64,000 nucleotides of DNA from positions 186,001 through 250,000 of the forward strand of contig CAMEOT010000001.1 in NCBI GenBank assembly GCA_945929965.1, written 5' to 3'. Below are positions 15,221 through 23,129 of the stretch, piece by piece (positions within the stretch are counted from its first letter, which is position 1; every line of letters begins with the position of its first letter). Below the pieces are notes generated by a model. The model was given only the letters and a program-made list of their open reading frames with translations, made no database searches and was not told the origin of the DNA. The translations under genes and the position numbers were made by a program. The DNA is from an uncultured Lachnospiraceae bacterium (GTDB taxonomy: Bacteria > Bacillota > Clostridia > Lachnospirales > Lachnospiraceae).

Positions 15221-17812
15221 CTATCCTTCTGCGATTCCTAACCGTACTTCTTCGTTCTGCAGGTATGGTAAAAATAGTCTGCCGCATGTCTCTCCGTCCA
15301 GGATCAAGGATGCATCTACTGTGCCTCCACTCGTCGGCATGCGATCCGCAATCTTATCAGCAAGTGCATCCATCCAGCCAGTATTCTTTTCCAAAGGTAA
15401 GACTGCTTCGCGTCCAGCTTCTCCGATCTCCGCCAGTGTAGCCCCCGTGGTAATTCCTCCGTCAGCCAGTCTGGGCAATGTAACACGAGGCACCTCCGGA
15501 ATATTAAAACCTCCGAATGATTTTCCACCAATACCAGGTATCCAATCAGGTACATCAAATTTGATACTATTGATCGACTGCACCATTCTGTTAATTGCAT
15601 CTACCAAACCATTTGCCATTGTTTCTGCTATGGACAGAATTCCATTAACTATATCCTTAAAGATCTGCTTTGCATCTTCCCAGAGTTTTTTCCAGTCTCC
15701 ACGAATCAGATATCCCAGAATTGCGAATACTCCTTTGATCACTTTAATCATTGTCGTAATTACATCTGCTATGATATCAACTGCCAATTTGACCTGTTTC
15801 CCAAGATCCTCCAAAATCGGTTGTAACATCGGAAGCACATTTTCTATAATCCACTGCAAAGGAGCCTTCAGATAATTGTCCCAAAACAGCTGTATATATT
15901 CTATCAGTACTCCCAGTAGCTCCATAAATGCGTCAATCATCGGCTTAAGGTGACTCTGATAGGTGTCATCAAACATCGTCGCCCATTCTGCCAATACAGG
16001 TTGCATATTGTTATTCCAAAATTCCAAAAATGCTCCCAGCAAATCCGATACTCCATCTGTAAAGTTGATAACAAATGGTGATATGTAATTACTATAGAGT
16101 GCATTGAATCCGCTTCCAACCTGCCCGACGATATCTGATACAGTCCCGGAGAATACTGCCAACACATCTATGATACCTTGTACTGCCGTTGCAATATCAT
16201 CCTGGTTATTTGCAAACGGATCCAACAGCATGTGTAAAATATCATCTGCAAACTGTGCTGCGATAGCAGATACCGATAAAAAGACATCCGAGAACATCTG
16301 GATCAGATTTGCAGTCAGCTGTTGTCCGGAATCACTTCCAAACGCTGAAAAAATCAGTGCGAACGCTGCTGCCGCAGATGCAGCCAATAACAAAATATCT
16401 GCTCCGATATCAAACATCTGCGTGAGATGCTTCTTGATATCGTCTTTGTTGTCATCCAGGTACTTCTTAATTCCCCCGGTAAGGTTCTGCGCGATGGTCG
16501 CACCTATGCTGACAAAGGATGCCGCAATTGTCCCCAGGCTGGTGACGAATGTAACAGCAAAATTCCCTGCCGCATTCTTCACAGAATCCGCACTGAAGAT
16601 ATCTATAAAGCTGTCCTTTATGGATGCCAGGTTGCTACGAATATTCTGAACCTGTCCATCAATTCCAAGCTTTTCAAAGGCTTTCTTCCAGCCTACCGAA
16701 AACTCTTCTTTGATCTGCTTTGCAAGATCTTTGACTTTTCCAAGTTTGGAAGCCATCTTATCGCTGACCTGTACTTCTTCGTACATACCAGCGGTACTGC
16801 TGCCGCTTCCCCCGGAATCGTTTTTCTGTAATACATTCAGGTCATCGAAAGCTGCCAGTGCTCCTGCTGCCTTTTTGGCAACACCGGATGTCTTTTCCAA
16901 TGATTTTGCATAATCGACCTGCTGCTGTTTCGCTCTGGTCCATGTACTCTGCCCACTTAGCAGAGCAATAAACTGATTCATGGTGTTGATTGCTTTTGTC
17001 AGCCAGTCACACAGCCTTGCCAGCGCCGGTGTCACCATCGATACGATAGGTGCCGCAAGCGTTCCCAGCGCCGCATTCAGAGTGGCGATAGAACTTTTCA
17101 AGGAGGACATTCTCTCGTTGAAACTCCCGGAATACTTTGCCATGTTCTGGATGCCTGTCTTAAAAGATTCCACCATTGCATTAAATGCTTTTGTAATCCA
17201 GTTGAAAATCAACAGAGAAAGTGCAATCCCCTTTAGGCGACTGAGCAGCGTAGACATAAGTCCCGCAGATTTTTTAGCTGACTTTCCGACTTTCTCAATC
17301 TGCTTTGCTCCGGATCCTACCTTTTTCTGCTTATCAATAATCTCATCATGTTTTTTACTCAGAATATCCATTTCGCGGTTGGTGTCACCCAACTGGTCTG
17401 ACAATTTTCGATATTCTTCCGTGGCTTTGACATCTTTAAATGCAGTACCGTCTTCCTCCATTGCTTCCAGTTCACCTTTGGCATAAGCAATAGTATTCTC
17501 GAGATCCGCCATGTCATACTGCATATTCTTAAAACTTGTACTGCTTTTCTTGCCACCAAGTTCCAGGAATTTCTCCATACGATCGTTCAGACCGGATAGC
17601 TTGTCCTGCGCTTTCTGGATCTGCGTCTGAACTTCTTTATATTCCTCTGTGGGTATCTTTCTGCTTTCCATTTCCCGCATGGCATCCTCTAACTGCTGCG
17701 CCTTGCGGGCAGTCTTTTCCATCCGGTTTTCAAGCTGCATCAGCTGACTGGACATATCCGCATTTTCAATTTTTGTTTTAATCCTGATCTCTCCATCATA
17801 TCCGCCAGCCAT
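15221..17812 (-). CDS. Tail tape measure protein
   Basis: An 863-residue protein that sets tail length and chaperones DNA ejection. The first 170 residues are coiled coil (QLENRMEKTARKAQQLEDAM, QTQIQKAQDKLSGLNDRMEKF). Hydrophobic stretches follow near residues 190-215 and in the region 420-620. A Gly/Ser break (DSGGSGSSTAG) separates the parts. The C-terminal IPEVPRVTLPRLADGGITTGATLAEIGEAGREAVLPLE block is typical of Firmicutes tape measures. Its length predicts a tail of roughly 130 nm by the usual 1.5 angstrom per residue rule (inference). Confidence 0.95.
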   Translation of the reverse strand: MAGGYDGEIRIKTKIENADMSSQLMQLENRMEKTARKAQQLEDAMREMESRKIPTEEYKEVQTQIQKAQDKLSGLNDRMEKFLELGGKKSSTSFKNMQYDMADLENTIAYAKGELEAMEEDGTAFKDVKATEEYRKLSDQLGDTNREMDILSKKHDEIIDKQKKVGSGAKQIEKVGKSAKKSAGLMSTLLSRLKGIALSLLIFNWITKAFNAMVESFKTGIQNMAKYSGSFNERMSSLKSSIATLNAALGTLAAPIVSMVTPALARLCDWLTKAINTMNQFIALLSGQSTWTRAKQQQVDYAKSLEKTSGVAKKAAGALAAFDDLNVLQKNDSGGSGSSTAGMYEEVQVSDKMASKLGKVKDLAKQIKEEFSVGWKKAFEKLGIDGQVQNIRSNLASIKDSFIDIFSADSVKNAAGNFAVTFVTSLGTIAASFVSIGATIAQNLTGGIKKYLDDNKDDIKKHLTQMFDIGADILLLAASAAAAFALIFSAFGSDSGQQLTANLIQMFSDVFLSVSAIAAQFADDILHMLLDPFANNQDDIATAVQGIIDVLAVFSGTVSDIVGQVGSGFNALYSNYISPFVINFTDGVSDLLGAFLEFWNNNMQPVLAEWATMFDDTYQSHLKPMIDAFMELLGVLIEYIQLFWDNYLKAPLQWIIENVLPMLQPILEDLGKQVKLAVDIIADVITTMIKVIKGVFAILGYLIRGDWKKLWEDAKQIFKDIVNGILSIAETMANGLVDAINRMVQSINSIKFDVPDWIPGIGGKSFGGFNIPEVPRVTLPRLADGGITTGATLAEIGEAGREAVLPLEKNTGWMDALADKIADRMPTSGGTVDASLILDGETCGRLFLPYLQNEEVRLGIAEG

Positions 17813-17822
17813 TTATATAGCC

Positions 17823-18479
17823 TCACTTTCTAAAGATTCCCAGTGCTTCCTGTACTGCTTTTTTCTTTGCTCTTATCTGTTCCATCATGGCATCATAGTC
17901 GTCGATCTTCTCTTTTTGCTCTATGGTGTACTCCGGTTCCGGCTGATCCAGCGCATAGATCTGCTGTGCATCCTGGATAGCCTTCTTCTCCGCATCCGTC
18001 TTGGCTTCCTCTTTTTTCTTTCTCCGGATCTCTATCACCTGAAGAAAAGAGGACTGCTTATGAGGCATATTCCAGAGCAACCCGCAGAACTTCCACCAGT
18101 GCATATCTTCTGTTGCGAGATCAATCCCGTAGATTGCCCGGAAGTCCGCATAAATGCGCCACTGGTCAATGTCGTAATCTATCAACCGACGCTTTTCCTC
18201 ACTGGTCCCATGCCCGTCATGGTGCCAGCCGTTCGTGAACCACTGAATGCATTCGTTCGCGCTATTTCCCTGTGGCATAGGTCGTTCTGACTGCGTTTCA
18301 TCATCATAAAACATAAGTCCAAGGATAACCGCCACCCGGTCATACTCCGTGAGATCAGGATCATATTGTGCCAATGATATCTGAATTCCTATGCGGTAAT
18401 CGCAGTTAACGTGGTATACATCTCCGGTTGATGGATCTTCCCATTCCTCCGGGAGCGGATCAAGCATGACGTTCGTCAT
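17823..18479 (-). CDS. Gp15-type tail assembly chaperone
   Basis: A 218-residue protein of the bacteriophage Gp15 family. It has the family's Trp- and Tyr-rich N-terminal half (LPEEWEDP, NCDYRIGIQIS, IQWFTNGW, MHWWKFCGLLWNMP), then a Lys/Glu helical C-terminus. In this position it plays the part of lambda T in tail assembly. It overlaps the upstream G-type chaperone gene by four bases (ATGA) rather than being fused by a visible slippery site. Confidence 0.88.
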   Translation of the reverse strand: MTNVMLDPLPEEWEDPSTGDVYHVNCDYRIGIQISLAQYDPDLTEYDRVAVILGLMFYDDETQSERPMPQGNSANECIQWFTNGWHHDGHGTSEEKRRLIDYDIDQWRIYADFRAIYGIDLATEDMHWWKFCGLLWNMPHKQSSFLQVIEIRRKKKEEAKTDAEKKAIQDAQQIYALDQPEPEYTIEQKEKIDDYDAMMEQIRAKKKAVQEALGIFRK

Positions 18480-18952
18480 TTTCTTCCACCTTTTCTTCCG
18501 GTGTTATACCGTTTTTTCACCTGTTCAAATCTGCGGCCAAACAGAGTATTCATCACCGGGATTACCTGCTCTACAAACTCAAACAGTGCCGTCTCATCCG
18601 GTACGATATCTCCATAGATGTTCTTGATCGTGTCCTCTCCAAACAATTCATCCAGCGCAGCAATAATCTCTTTTAGATACTTTACGCGGATGCTGTTAAT
18701 ATCCAGTGCCACCTTGATAACATCACCGGTATCTTCTGTCGTAAGCTGATCTTCTGTGTGACTATCCTTCCAGTTCTGCATTTCTGCATCACATCTGGCA
18801 GAGATGCTGTTGAGCTGGTCAATGATATGTGCAAATCTGTCTGCTGTCTGTGCATCTGCCACATTTATCCGAAGCACGGCCACTACCTGATCATCGTCCT
18901 CATCTCTGATTGCAATACTTTTATAGCCTGTGCTTAACTTTACCTGTTCCAT
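18476..18952 (-). CDS. G-type tail assembly chaperone
   Basis: A 158-residue acidic, helical protein lying between the tail tube and Gp15-type genes, the standard place of the lambda G equivalent. The N-terminus is MEQVKLSTGYKSIAIRDED; the C-terminus is basic (RYNTGRKGGRK). The start at 18952 is preferred because the AAAGGA site would touch the next ATG upstream. Confidence 0.8.
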   Translation of the reverse strand: MEQVKLSTGYKSIAIRDEDDDQVVAVLRINVADAQTADRFAHIIDQLNSISARCDAEMQNWKDSHTEDQLTTEDTGDVIKVALDINSIRVKYLKEIIAALDELFGEDTIKNIYGDIVPDETALFEFVEQVIPVMNTLFGRRFEQVKKRYNTGRKGGRK

Positions 18953-18971
18953 AATTACCATCCTTTCAGAA

Positions 18972-19002
18972 ATGGGGCAGGACTGAAAGGAACCTGCCCC
19001 AT
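18972..19002 (-). terminator. Hairpin after the tail tube gene
   Basis: A 10-bp GC-rich stem (ATGGGGCAGG / CCTGCCCCAT) with an 11-nt loop, 33 bp after the major tail protein stop and just before the chaperone gene. Only three T residues follow, so it is more likely a partial attenuator or mRNA-stabilising end than a full stop. It could let the tail tube be made in excess. Confidence 0.6.
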
Positions 19003-19034
19003 TATGCTAATTGTTCATTAACACCTACTTTATT

Positions 19035-19544
19035 TTACTGCGTATCTACACTGGCTTCCTTCGGTGCCCAGGTGAATGTACCATCCTCGGATATAGTAAT
19101 AGTACCCTGTTCCACATCCCCATTGCCATTGATCTGTATGGTAGAAGTAAGGTTGTCCCCACCGGCTCCACCTACGCTGGAAGGGCACACTGTTACCGGT
19201 ACTCTGATACAGTCTCCGGTTTTATTGGTAATGTCCGTCTTGAAGTACCTGTAATAATAGGTATTACACTCTTCTCCAGTCGGAAATTTCTTCAACAGAT
19301 CATCAATTGCCTTCTGCATATCATCAGACAGGTAATCTCTCTGTGGAGACATGGATAAAGCATATCCCTTAACAGAGTTGCTGGCACTCTTCATGTTGAC
19401 ATACTGGGTAGACTCTGTATTCGGTCCCCAGTCCTCAGTGATCTCCTTGTAACCGTCACCCATCTCTACAATTTTGGGAGTTTTTCCACCCATGAGAGAT
19501 CCGATATCCATCAGAGAGACCATGTTGGTTCTATCTTTTGCCAT
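19035..19544 (-). CDS. Major tail (tube) protein
   Basis: A 169-residue protein. The N-terminal DIGSLMGGKTPKIVEMGDGYKEITEDWGPNTESTQYVN block and the later YYYRYFKTDITNKTGDCIRVPVTVC are typical of Firmicutes siphophage tail tube proteins. It ends in a Gly-rich loop and a short beta segment (GTITISEDGTFTWAP). Order and size support the call: after the tail terminator, before the chaperones. The following hairpin may raise its yield. Confidence 0.88.
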   Translation of the reverse strand: MAKDRTNMVSLMDIGSLMGGKTPKIVEMGDGYKEITEDWGPNTESTQYVNMKSASNSVKGYALSMSPQRDYLSDDMQKAIDDLLKKFPTGEECNTYYYRYFKTDITNKTGDCIRVPVTVCPSSVGGAGGDNLTSTIQINGNGDVEQGTITISEDGTFTWAPKEASVDTQ

Positions 19545-19558
19545 CTCGCTTTTCCTCC

Positions 19559-20020
19559 TTATTTTTTATAAAAATACCGCAGCTGCATATTCACTGCGTA
19601 CGTCACTGTATTATCATCCTTTGCCGCTGCAAACACCGGGGATGTTCTATCGATGGATTCCAGTTGCATTCTGGAATCACTGAACGTGATCCCGCTCTCC
19701 TCCAGCCATCCTGCCAGCTGCTCCAGCATCGTCTGATCATCTATGTTTGCCCGGTTGGTATCCGCAGAACATTTGTAAGCTATCTGGAACGGGTACTGTG
19801 CCTCATAACTGCCGCTCACATACCGTTTGAGGTATACGGCACCCTGCATCGGGAACAGTCCGATAGATCTGTCCTCATTGAGATTGCTCCATTTCACGGT
19901 GCTGTTGTCGGCGGTAAAGCTTTCCGGATAATCCGGATACCCAAGGACCAGTTCCAATATGCCTTTCTGCACGCTGGTCGCATCCTTAACCGTCAGTAAT
20001 TCCTGCTTTTCTTCCATCAT
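19559..20020 (-). CDS. Minor capsid protein / tail terminator (Minor_capsid_3 type)
   Basis: A 153-residue protein of the Minor_capsid_3 type. The block YVSGSYEAQYPFQIAYKCSADTNRANID, then LEQLAGWLEESG and the closing TVTYAVNMQLRYFYKK, match this family. By position it should cap the tail tube. The start codon pair ATGATG overlaps the upstream gene's stop, and TAGGAGGAAA precedes it. Confidence 0.85.
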   Translation of the reverse strand: MMEEKQELLTVKDATSVQKGILELVLGYPDYPESFTADNSTVKWSNLNEDRSIGLFPMQGAVYLKRYVSGSYEAQYPFQIAYKCSADTNRANIDDQTMLEQLAGWLEESGITFSDSRMQLESIDRTSPVFAAAKDDNTVTYAVNMQLRYFYKK

Positions 20021-20442
20021 TTTCCTCCTATTTCAAAGTGAGGTAATATATCTTCGTAGCTGTCCACAGACGTGATCCGGTATGTGCCATAATAGTGATC
20101 TCTGAAATACTCATACACCCTGCTGTCCGGCAGAGTTGCACCGGTGCAATTTCCCTTTACGAAGAAATCTTTCTCCGGGGAAAATGTCAGGTACCGTTCT
20201 TTTTCCTTCGCAGAGAGCAGTTCCCATTCCTTCGGATCCTTGTACGGCTTCGGCAGGTTCTGATAGGACATGTACAGGGTGACCGCTGCCGCTTTGTCCT
20301 GTCCACTTTTCGACGCTGTCACACTGTTCTTTTCCACAAGATCTGCTTTTTCAAGTACCGTAAGATAATATTTTTCTTCCTCTGTTTTTGGATCAAATGC
20401 CCGGTTAAACAGAGTAACTACTTTGTTATCCCAGAACATCAT
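20017..20442 (-). CDS. Head closure/neck protein (DUF6751-like)
   Basis: A 141-residue protein starting MMFWDNKVVTLFNRAFD, with an internal KNSVTASKSGQDKAAAVTLYM and ending DILPHFEIGGK. It resembles the DUF6751 proteins found at this place in Clostridia prophages, where a stopper or head-closure protein is expected. It contains the palindrome TTGCACCGGTGCAA at 20136-20149. It overlaps both neighbours by four bases. Confidence 0.65.
   Translation of the reverse strand: MMFWDNKVVTLFNRAFDPKTEEEKYYLTVLEKADLVEKNSVTASKSGQDKAAAVTLYMSYQNLPKPYKDPKEWELLSAKEKERYLTFSPEKDFFVKGNCTGATLPDSRVYEYFRDHYYGTYRITSVDSYEDILPHFEIGGK
20136..20149. repeat. 14-bp palindrome, copy 1 of 5
   Basis: TTGCACCGGTGCAA, perfect and inside the neck gene. 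The same sequence recurs at 29527, 33475, 37585 and 42856. Confidence 0.9.
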
Positions 20443-20846
20443 CCCACCCCCGCATACAGCAGTCCTGTTCCTGCCAGGTACTCACAAACCGTATCATAGA
20501 AGAGATGGTTCTGTGCTGTCTTGTCTCCCAACACCTTATCTATCAGAGTTTCATTGCTTCCGAAGCTGACAGATCTTCCGCCGGAAGACATGGACTTAAT
20601 ATTTGCCACAGTCTCGTCGTTGGCATGTGAGTTCTTGTAATCGATCTGATACATAAGATCTGCCAGGGCGCAGGTAGCCTTTTGGATTTTCTCTCCGTAT
20701 TCGGCGACTGCATCCGCATCAATGTTTCCAAATGTCAGCTGATCCAGCTTTGTGCTGGCACGGTCATTCCATTTTGGAAAAAGGGACTCCCCAATGGAAT
20801 TCCCATAGTATTTTTTTGAGTAAAAATCATACGTAGTATATCCCAC
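20439..20846 (-). CDS. Head-tail connector
   Basis: A 135-residue mainly helical protein directly after the coat gene, the place of gp6-type connectors. Visible blocks: WNDRASTKLDQLTFGNIDAD, YGEKIQKATCALADLMYQIDY and SVSFGSNETLIDKVLGDKTAQNHL. The start is taken as GTG at 20846, nine bases after GGAGG; a TTG at 20852 is possible but too close to the site. Confidence 0.72.
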   Translation of the reverse strand: MGYTTYDFYSKKYYGNSIGESLFPKWNDRASTKLDQLTFGNIDADAVAEYGEKIQKATCALADLMYQIDYKNSHANDETVANIKSMSSGGRSVSFGSNETLIDKVLGDKTAQNHLFYDTVCEYLAGTGLLYAGVG

Positions 20847-20864
20847 CAGCAAGTCCCTCCTTGT

Positions 20865-21956
20865 TTATGCGAAGTCAACCAGTAAATTGCTGTCCAGTTC
20901 CTTAATACCGTAGATAATATCGAAGGATACCTTATCCTGTTTATGGTCGGAATCGTAGTCCATTACCACACGAATACCCAGTCCATCAGCAGATGCGATA
21001 TATGCATTCTTGTTGCCAAGAGGTAATTCCAGATTACGGGTTACCAATGCAAGGCCATTTCTGTGGAATCCCAGCGCATGTGCCTTGTTTACGACGAATG
21101 CATCCGCATCATTTACTGCAGCAGGGATATTCTGATCTACTTTCAGCGTTCCGGCTCCAGCAGATAAAGTGCAATCCTCGGTAACAGTATAAAGATATCC
21201 ATCTACAATCAGCTGATCACCCTTTAAGATGGTTCCGGCTGCTGCCTTTCCATCAGATACTGTAAACTGTGTTGCATTTTTAACTCCAGTCACCTTGTAG
21301 GCAGTTGCTGTACCTGCTGTTGTGTTCTGATTTTCGGGGCAGTTCTGAGACATATAGGTCTCACAGGTATACACTTTTCCGATTTCCGCTTCTTTCAGTG
21401 CCTGGGAATCCCCCTTGTAACACTGCTTCGCAAAATTTTCCAAAGTGTTGTACTTGTACAGTGTGGTGGGCGGCAGTACCAGTCTCCGGTTTGCTCTGGG
21501 TGCTTTTGCCTGATCCAGTTCTTTACCTACTCCTGCTATATCATCAATCTTGGGTGTCGCAGAAACGCTTGCTTTTCTTGCTGCCTTGGAAATACCAACA
21601 GCCAGCAGATCCATATCTACCTGCTGTGCCAGTGCTTCCATTGCCGGAGTAATCACCTGTGTGCTGAAGTCCTTAATGTCTAAGGTCAGTTCTTTCGCTC
21701 CCACATTGACTGTGATGTCGCGGAATCTGTCCATCTTTACGGTTACAGACCCTTCTGTGATGTCCTGTGCCTCCGTCTGTCCCGTGAAGTTCTTTGCGAC
21801 GAATGTTGCCGGTTTCCTTACGGTGATAGTATCACCTACTTTTACAAATTCCTTGGAATAATCTCTGTGTACGAGATTTGCCATTGTCAAATTGCTCTGC
21901 AGCACCAGGAGTGCTTCATTCGCAATGATCTGTGGTGTTAAAATTTTGTTCGGCAT
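20865..21956 (-). CDS. Major capsid protein, P22 gp5-like
   Basis: A 363-residue coat protein. The N-terminal MPNKILTPQIIANEALLVLQSNLTMANLVHRDYS and the following GDTITVRKP and QTEAQDITEGSVTVKMDRFRDI are typical of the P22 coat family (HK97 fold). Residues of about 205-290 form a Thr/Gly/Ala-rich, beta-like insertion matching the place of the P22 I-domain. The protein closes with the conserved DKVSFDIIYGIKELDSNLLVDFA. TAGGAGGAAAAAATA precedes the start. Confidence 0.93.
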   Translation of the reverse strand: MPNKILTPQIIANEALLVLQSNLTMANLVHRDYSKEFVKVGDTITVRKPATFVAKNFTGQTEAQDITEGSVTVKMDRFRDITVNVGAKELTLDIKDFSTQVITPAMEALAQQVDMDLLAVGISKAARKASVSATPKIDDIAGVGKELDQAKAPRANRRLVLPPTTLYKYNTLENFAKQCYKGDSQALKEAEIGKVYTCETYMSQNCPENQNTTAGTATAYKVTGVKNATQFTVSDGKAAAGTILKGDQLIVDGYLYTVTEDCTLSAGAGTLKVDQNIPAAVNDADAFVVNKAHALGFHRNGLALVTRNLELPLGNKNAYIASADGLGIRVVMDYDSDHKQDKVSFDIIYGIKELDSNLLVDFA

Positions 21957-21968
21957 TATTTTTTCCTC

Positions 21969-22577
21969 CTATTGATTCTGATTCCTCCACTTTTTATAAG
22001 TTTCGAAATCCATCTTTTCAGGGTCTCCTGTGATCTTTTCTGTATCACTTCCACCCATCGGTTGTGTAAACTGGGCCTGATTGTCTTCATCCTGCTCTTT
22101 CTGCTCATCCACAAATGCTCCGGAATCATTTTTCTTTGCTTCTTCGAGCAGATCACTAAATCCGATCAGTTTACCGTTCTTAACTGAAACACTTGCGGTA
22201 ATCTCAGCCATAATGGACTTTCTCGCAGATTCTGAGGTGAATTTCACATCTTTCATTGCTTCAGTCAGCAGATCTTCTTTCTCTCGCGCTGCAATCTTCG
22301 CATTATAGTCCTTCTCTGCCTTTTCTGCTTTCTCCTTCCACTCATCCCGTTCCTTTTTGATGGCATCCATGTCCTTTCCATCAAATCCTTTCAGAGTTTC
22401 CTCTGCTGTTTCTGCTCTGGTTTTCCATTCGTCACGATCAGTTTCCGCTGCTTTTACCTTCTTTTCGAGCTCAGCCTTAGAAAATAGTTCCTCACCCATG
22501 CTCTTTTTTACAGCCTCTTTCTGTTCGTCTGTCAGTTCCAGACCGAGTTTTTCCAGTTCGCTGATTACCTTTACCAT
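21969..22577 (-). CDS. Scaffold protein, phage GP20 type
   Basis: A 202-residue acidic coiled-coil protein with the pattern of the GP20 minor structural/scaffold family. The N-terminal LGLELTDEQKEAVKKSMGEEL is followed by long Glu/Lys heptads, then a disordered Gln/Asp region (DEQKEQDEDNQAQFTQPMGG). The C-terminal DFETYKKWRNQNQ is the likely coat-binding helix. It directly precedes the coat gene, 12 bp away. The predicted RNA gene lies immediately upstream. Confidence 0.9.
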   Translation of the reverse strand: MVKVISELEKLGLELTDEQKEAVKKSMGEELFSKAELEKKVKAAETDRDEWKTRAETAEETLKGFDGKDMDAIKKERDEWKEKAEKAEKDYNAKIAAREKEDLLTEAMKDVKFTSESARKSIMAEITASVSVKNGKLIGFSDLLEEAKKNDSGAFVDEQKEQDEDNQAQFTQPMGGSDTEKITGDPEKMDFETYKKWRNQNQ

Positions 22578-22663
22578 GTTTCTACCTCTCTCTTTCTCTG
22601 TTTTTACTCCGGTCAGCCCGGCGCGATCGAGTTGCTATTTACCCCATAGCTGGCATTTTTCAA

Positions 22664-22765
22664 ATTAAAAAGGCACGCCCAAAACAGGACGCACCTTAGC
22701 GGTCATCCTATAATTTTTGTAGGTTAGCGAGCAGACCTCTTGTCTGCCCGGTTGTGCTCTTTTTA
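22664..22765 (-). ncRNA. Predicted structured RNA in the head operon
   Basis: A transcript unit of about 100 nt, not coding. It starts after a promoter (TTGCAG, 16 bp, TATATT). It has the hairpin GCAGAC-aagag-GTCTGC, a weaker CCTA/TAGG hairpin, and a twice-seen CGCTAA element. It ends at an 11-bp stem, 22687-22697 with 22670-22680, pairing throughout with four G-U pairs, followed by T5. It sits between the 87-residue protein gene and the scaffold gene. No known RNA family was recognised. Confidence 0.5.
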
Positions 22766-22771
22766 ATTGTC

Positions 22772-22799
22772 AATATAATTCTAACACGTTGCACTGCAA
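22772..22799 (-). promoter_or_regulatory. Promoter of the head-operon RNA
   Basis: Minus strand: TTGCAG (22794-22799), 16-bp spacer, TATATT (22772-22777). Placed between a terminator and the folded RNA, which supports a separate transcript. Confidence 0.5.
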
Positions 22800-22820
22800 A
22801 TTTTGTACCAATTTTTACAC

Positions 22821-22849
22821 AAAATAAGAGAGCCTATTACTAAGCCCTC
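22821..22849 (-). terminator. Terminator after the 87-residue protein gene
   Basis: Minus strand: a 9-bp stem (GAGGGCTTA / TAGGCTCTC, with G-U pairs), a 4-nt loop, then TTATTTTG, 17 bp after the stop codon. Confidence 0.6.
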
Positions 22850-22865
22850 TTCTAAATTCAACATC

Positions 22866-23129
22866 CTATTTATCTATACGTTCCTCACGGATGGCTGTGC
22901 AAATCATAGACAATGATTCTGCATAACTGATAACTGTTTGTTTGTCCTCCTGTGAAGCATTTGATTTCAAAAAAGCCTGTACCTCTTCCTCCAGTTTAAC
23001 ACACTCTTCTGCACTCTTCTTAGGTGCCATAATTTCGTGACACAACCGTTCCGCCTCCGTCCAATTCTCCGGATGGCTGTTCTTCTCATTTGTCTCCCGT
23101 ACTATTTTCATAAATTCATCAAATGTCAT
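22866..23129 (-). CDS. Small helical phage protein
   Basis: An 87-residue acidic protein, not recognised. It begins MTFDEFMKIVRETNEKNSHPENW and is probably all helical, with one Cys in each half. Its ATG overlaps the stop of the minor capsid-protease gene by four bases, so it is translationally coupled to that gene. A role with the protease-like domain, such as an inhibitor or partner, is possible but only inferred from coupling. Confidence 0.6.
   Translation of the reverse strand: MTFDEFMKIVRETNEKNSHPENWTEAERLCHEIMAPKKSAEECVKLEEEVQAFLKSNASQEDKQTVISYAESLSMICTAIREERIDK

Noticed and set aside
18476..18479. Programmed frameshift joining the two tail chaperones
   Set aside because: The genes overlap as ATGA with a good second start; no slippery heptamer of the lambda GGGAAAG kind was seen.
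22664..22765. Hammerhead or other self-cleaving ribozyme in the head-operon RNA
   Set aside because: No CUGAUGA/GAAA core or other known catalytic core could be placed.
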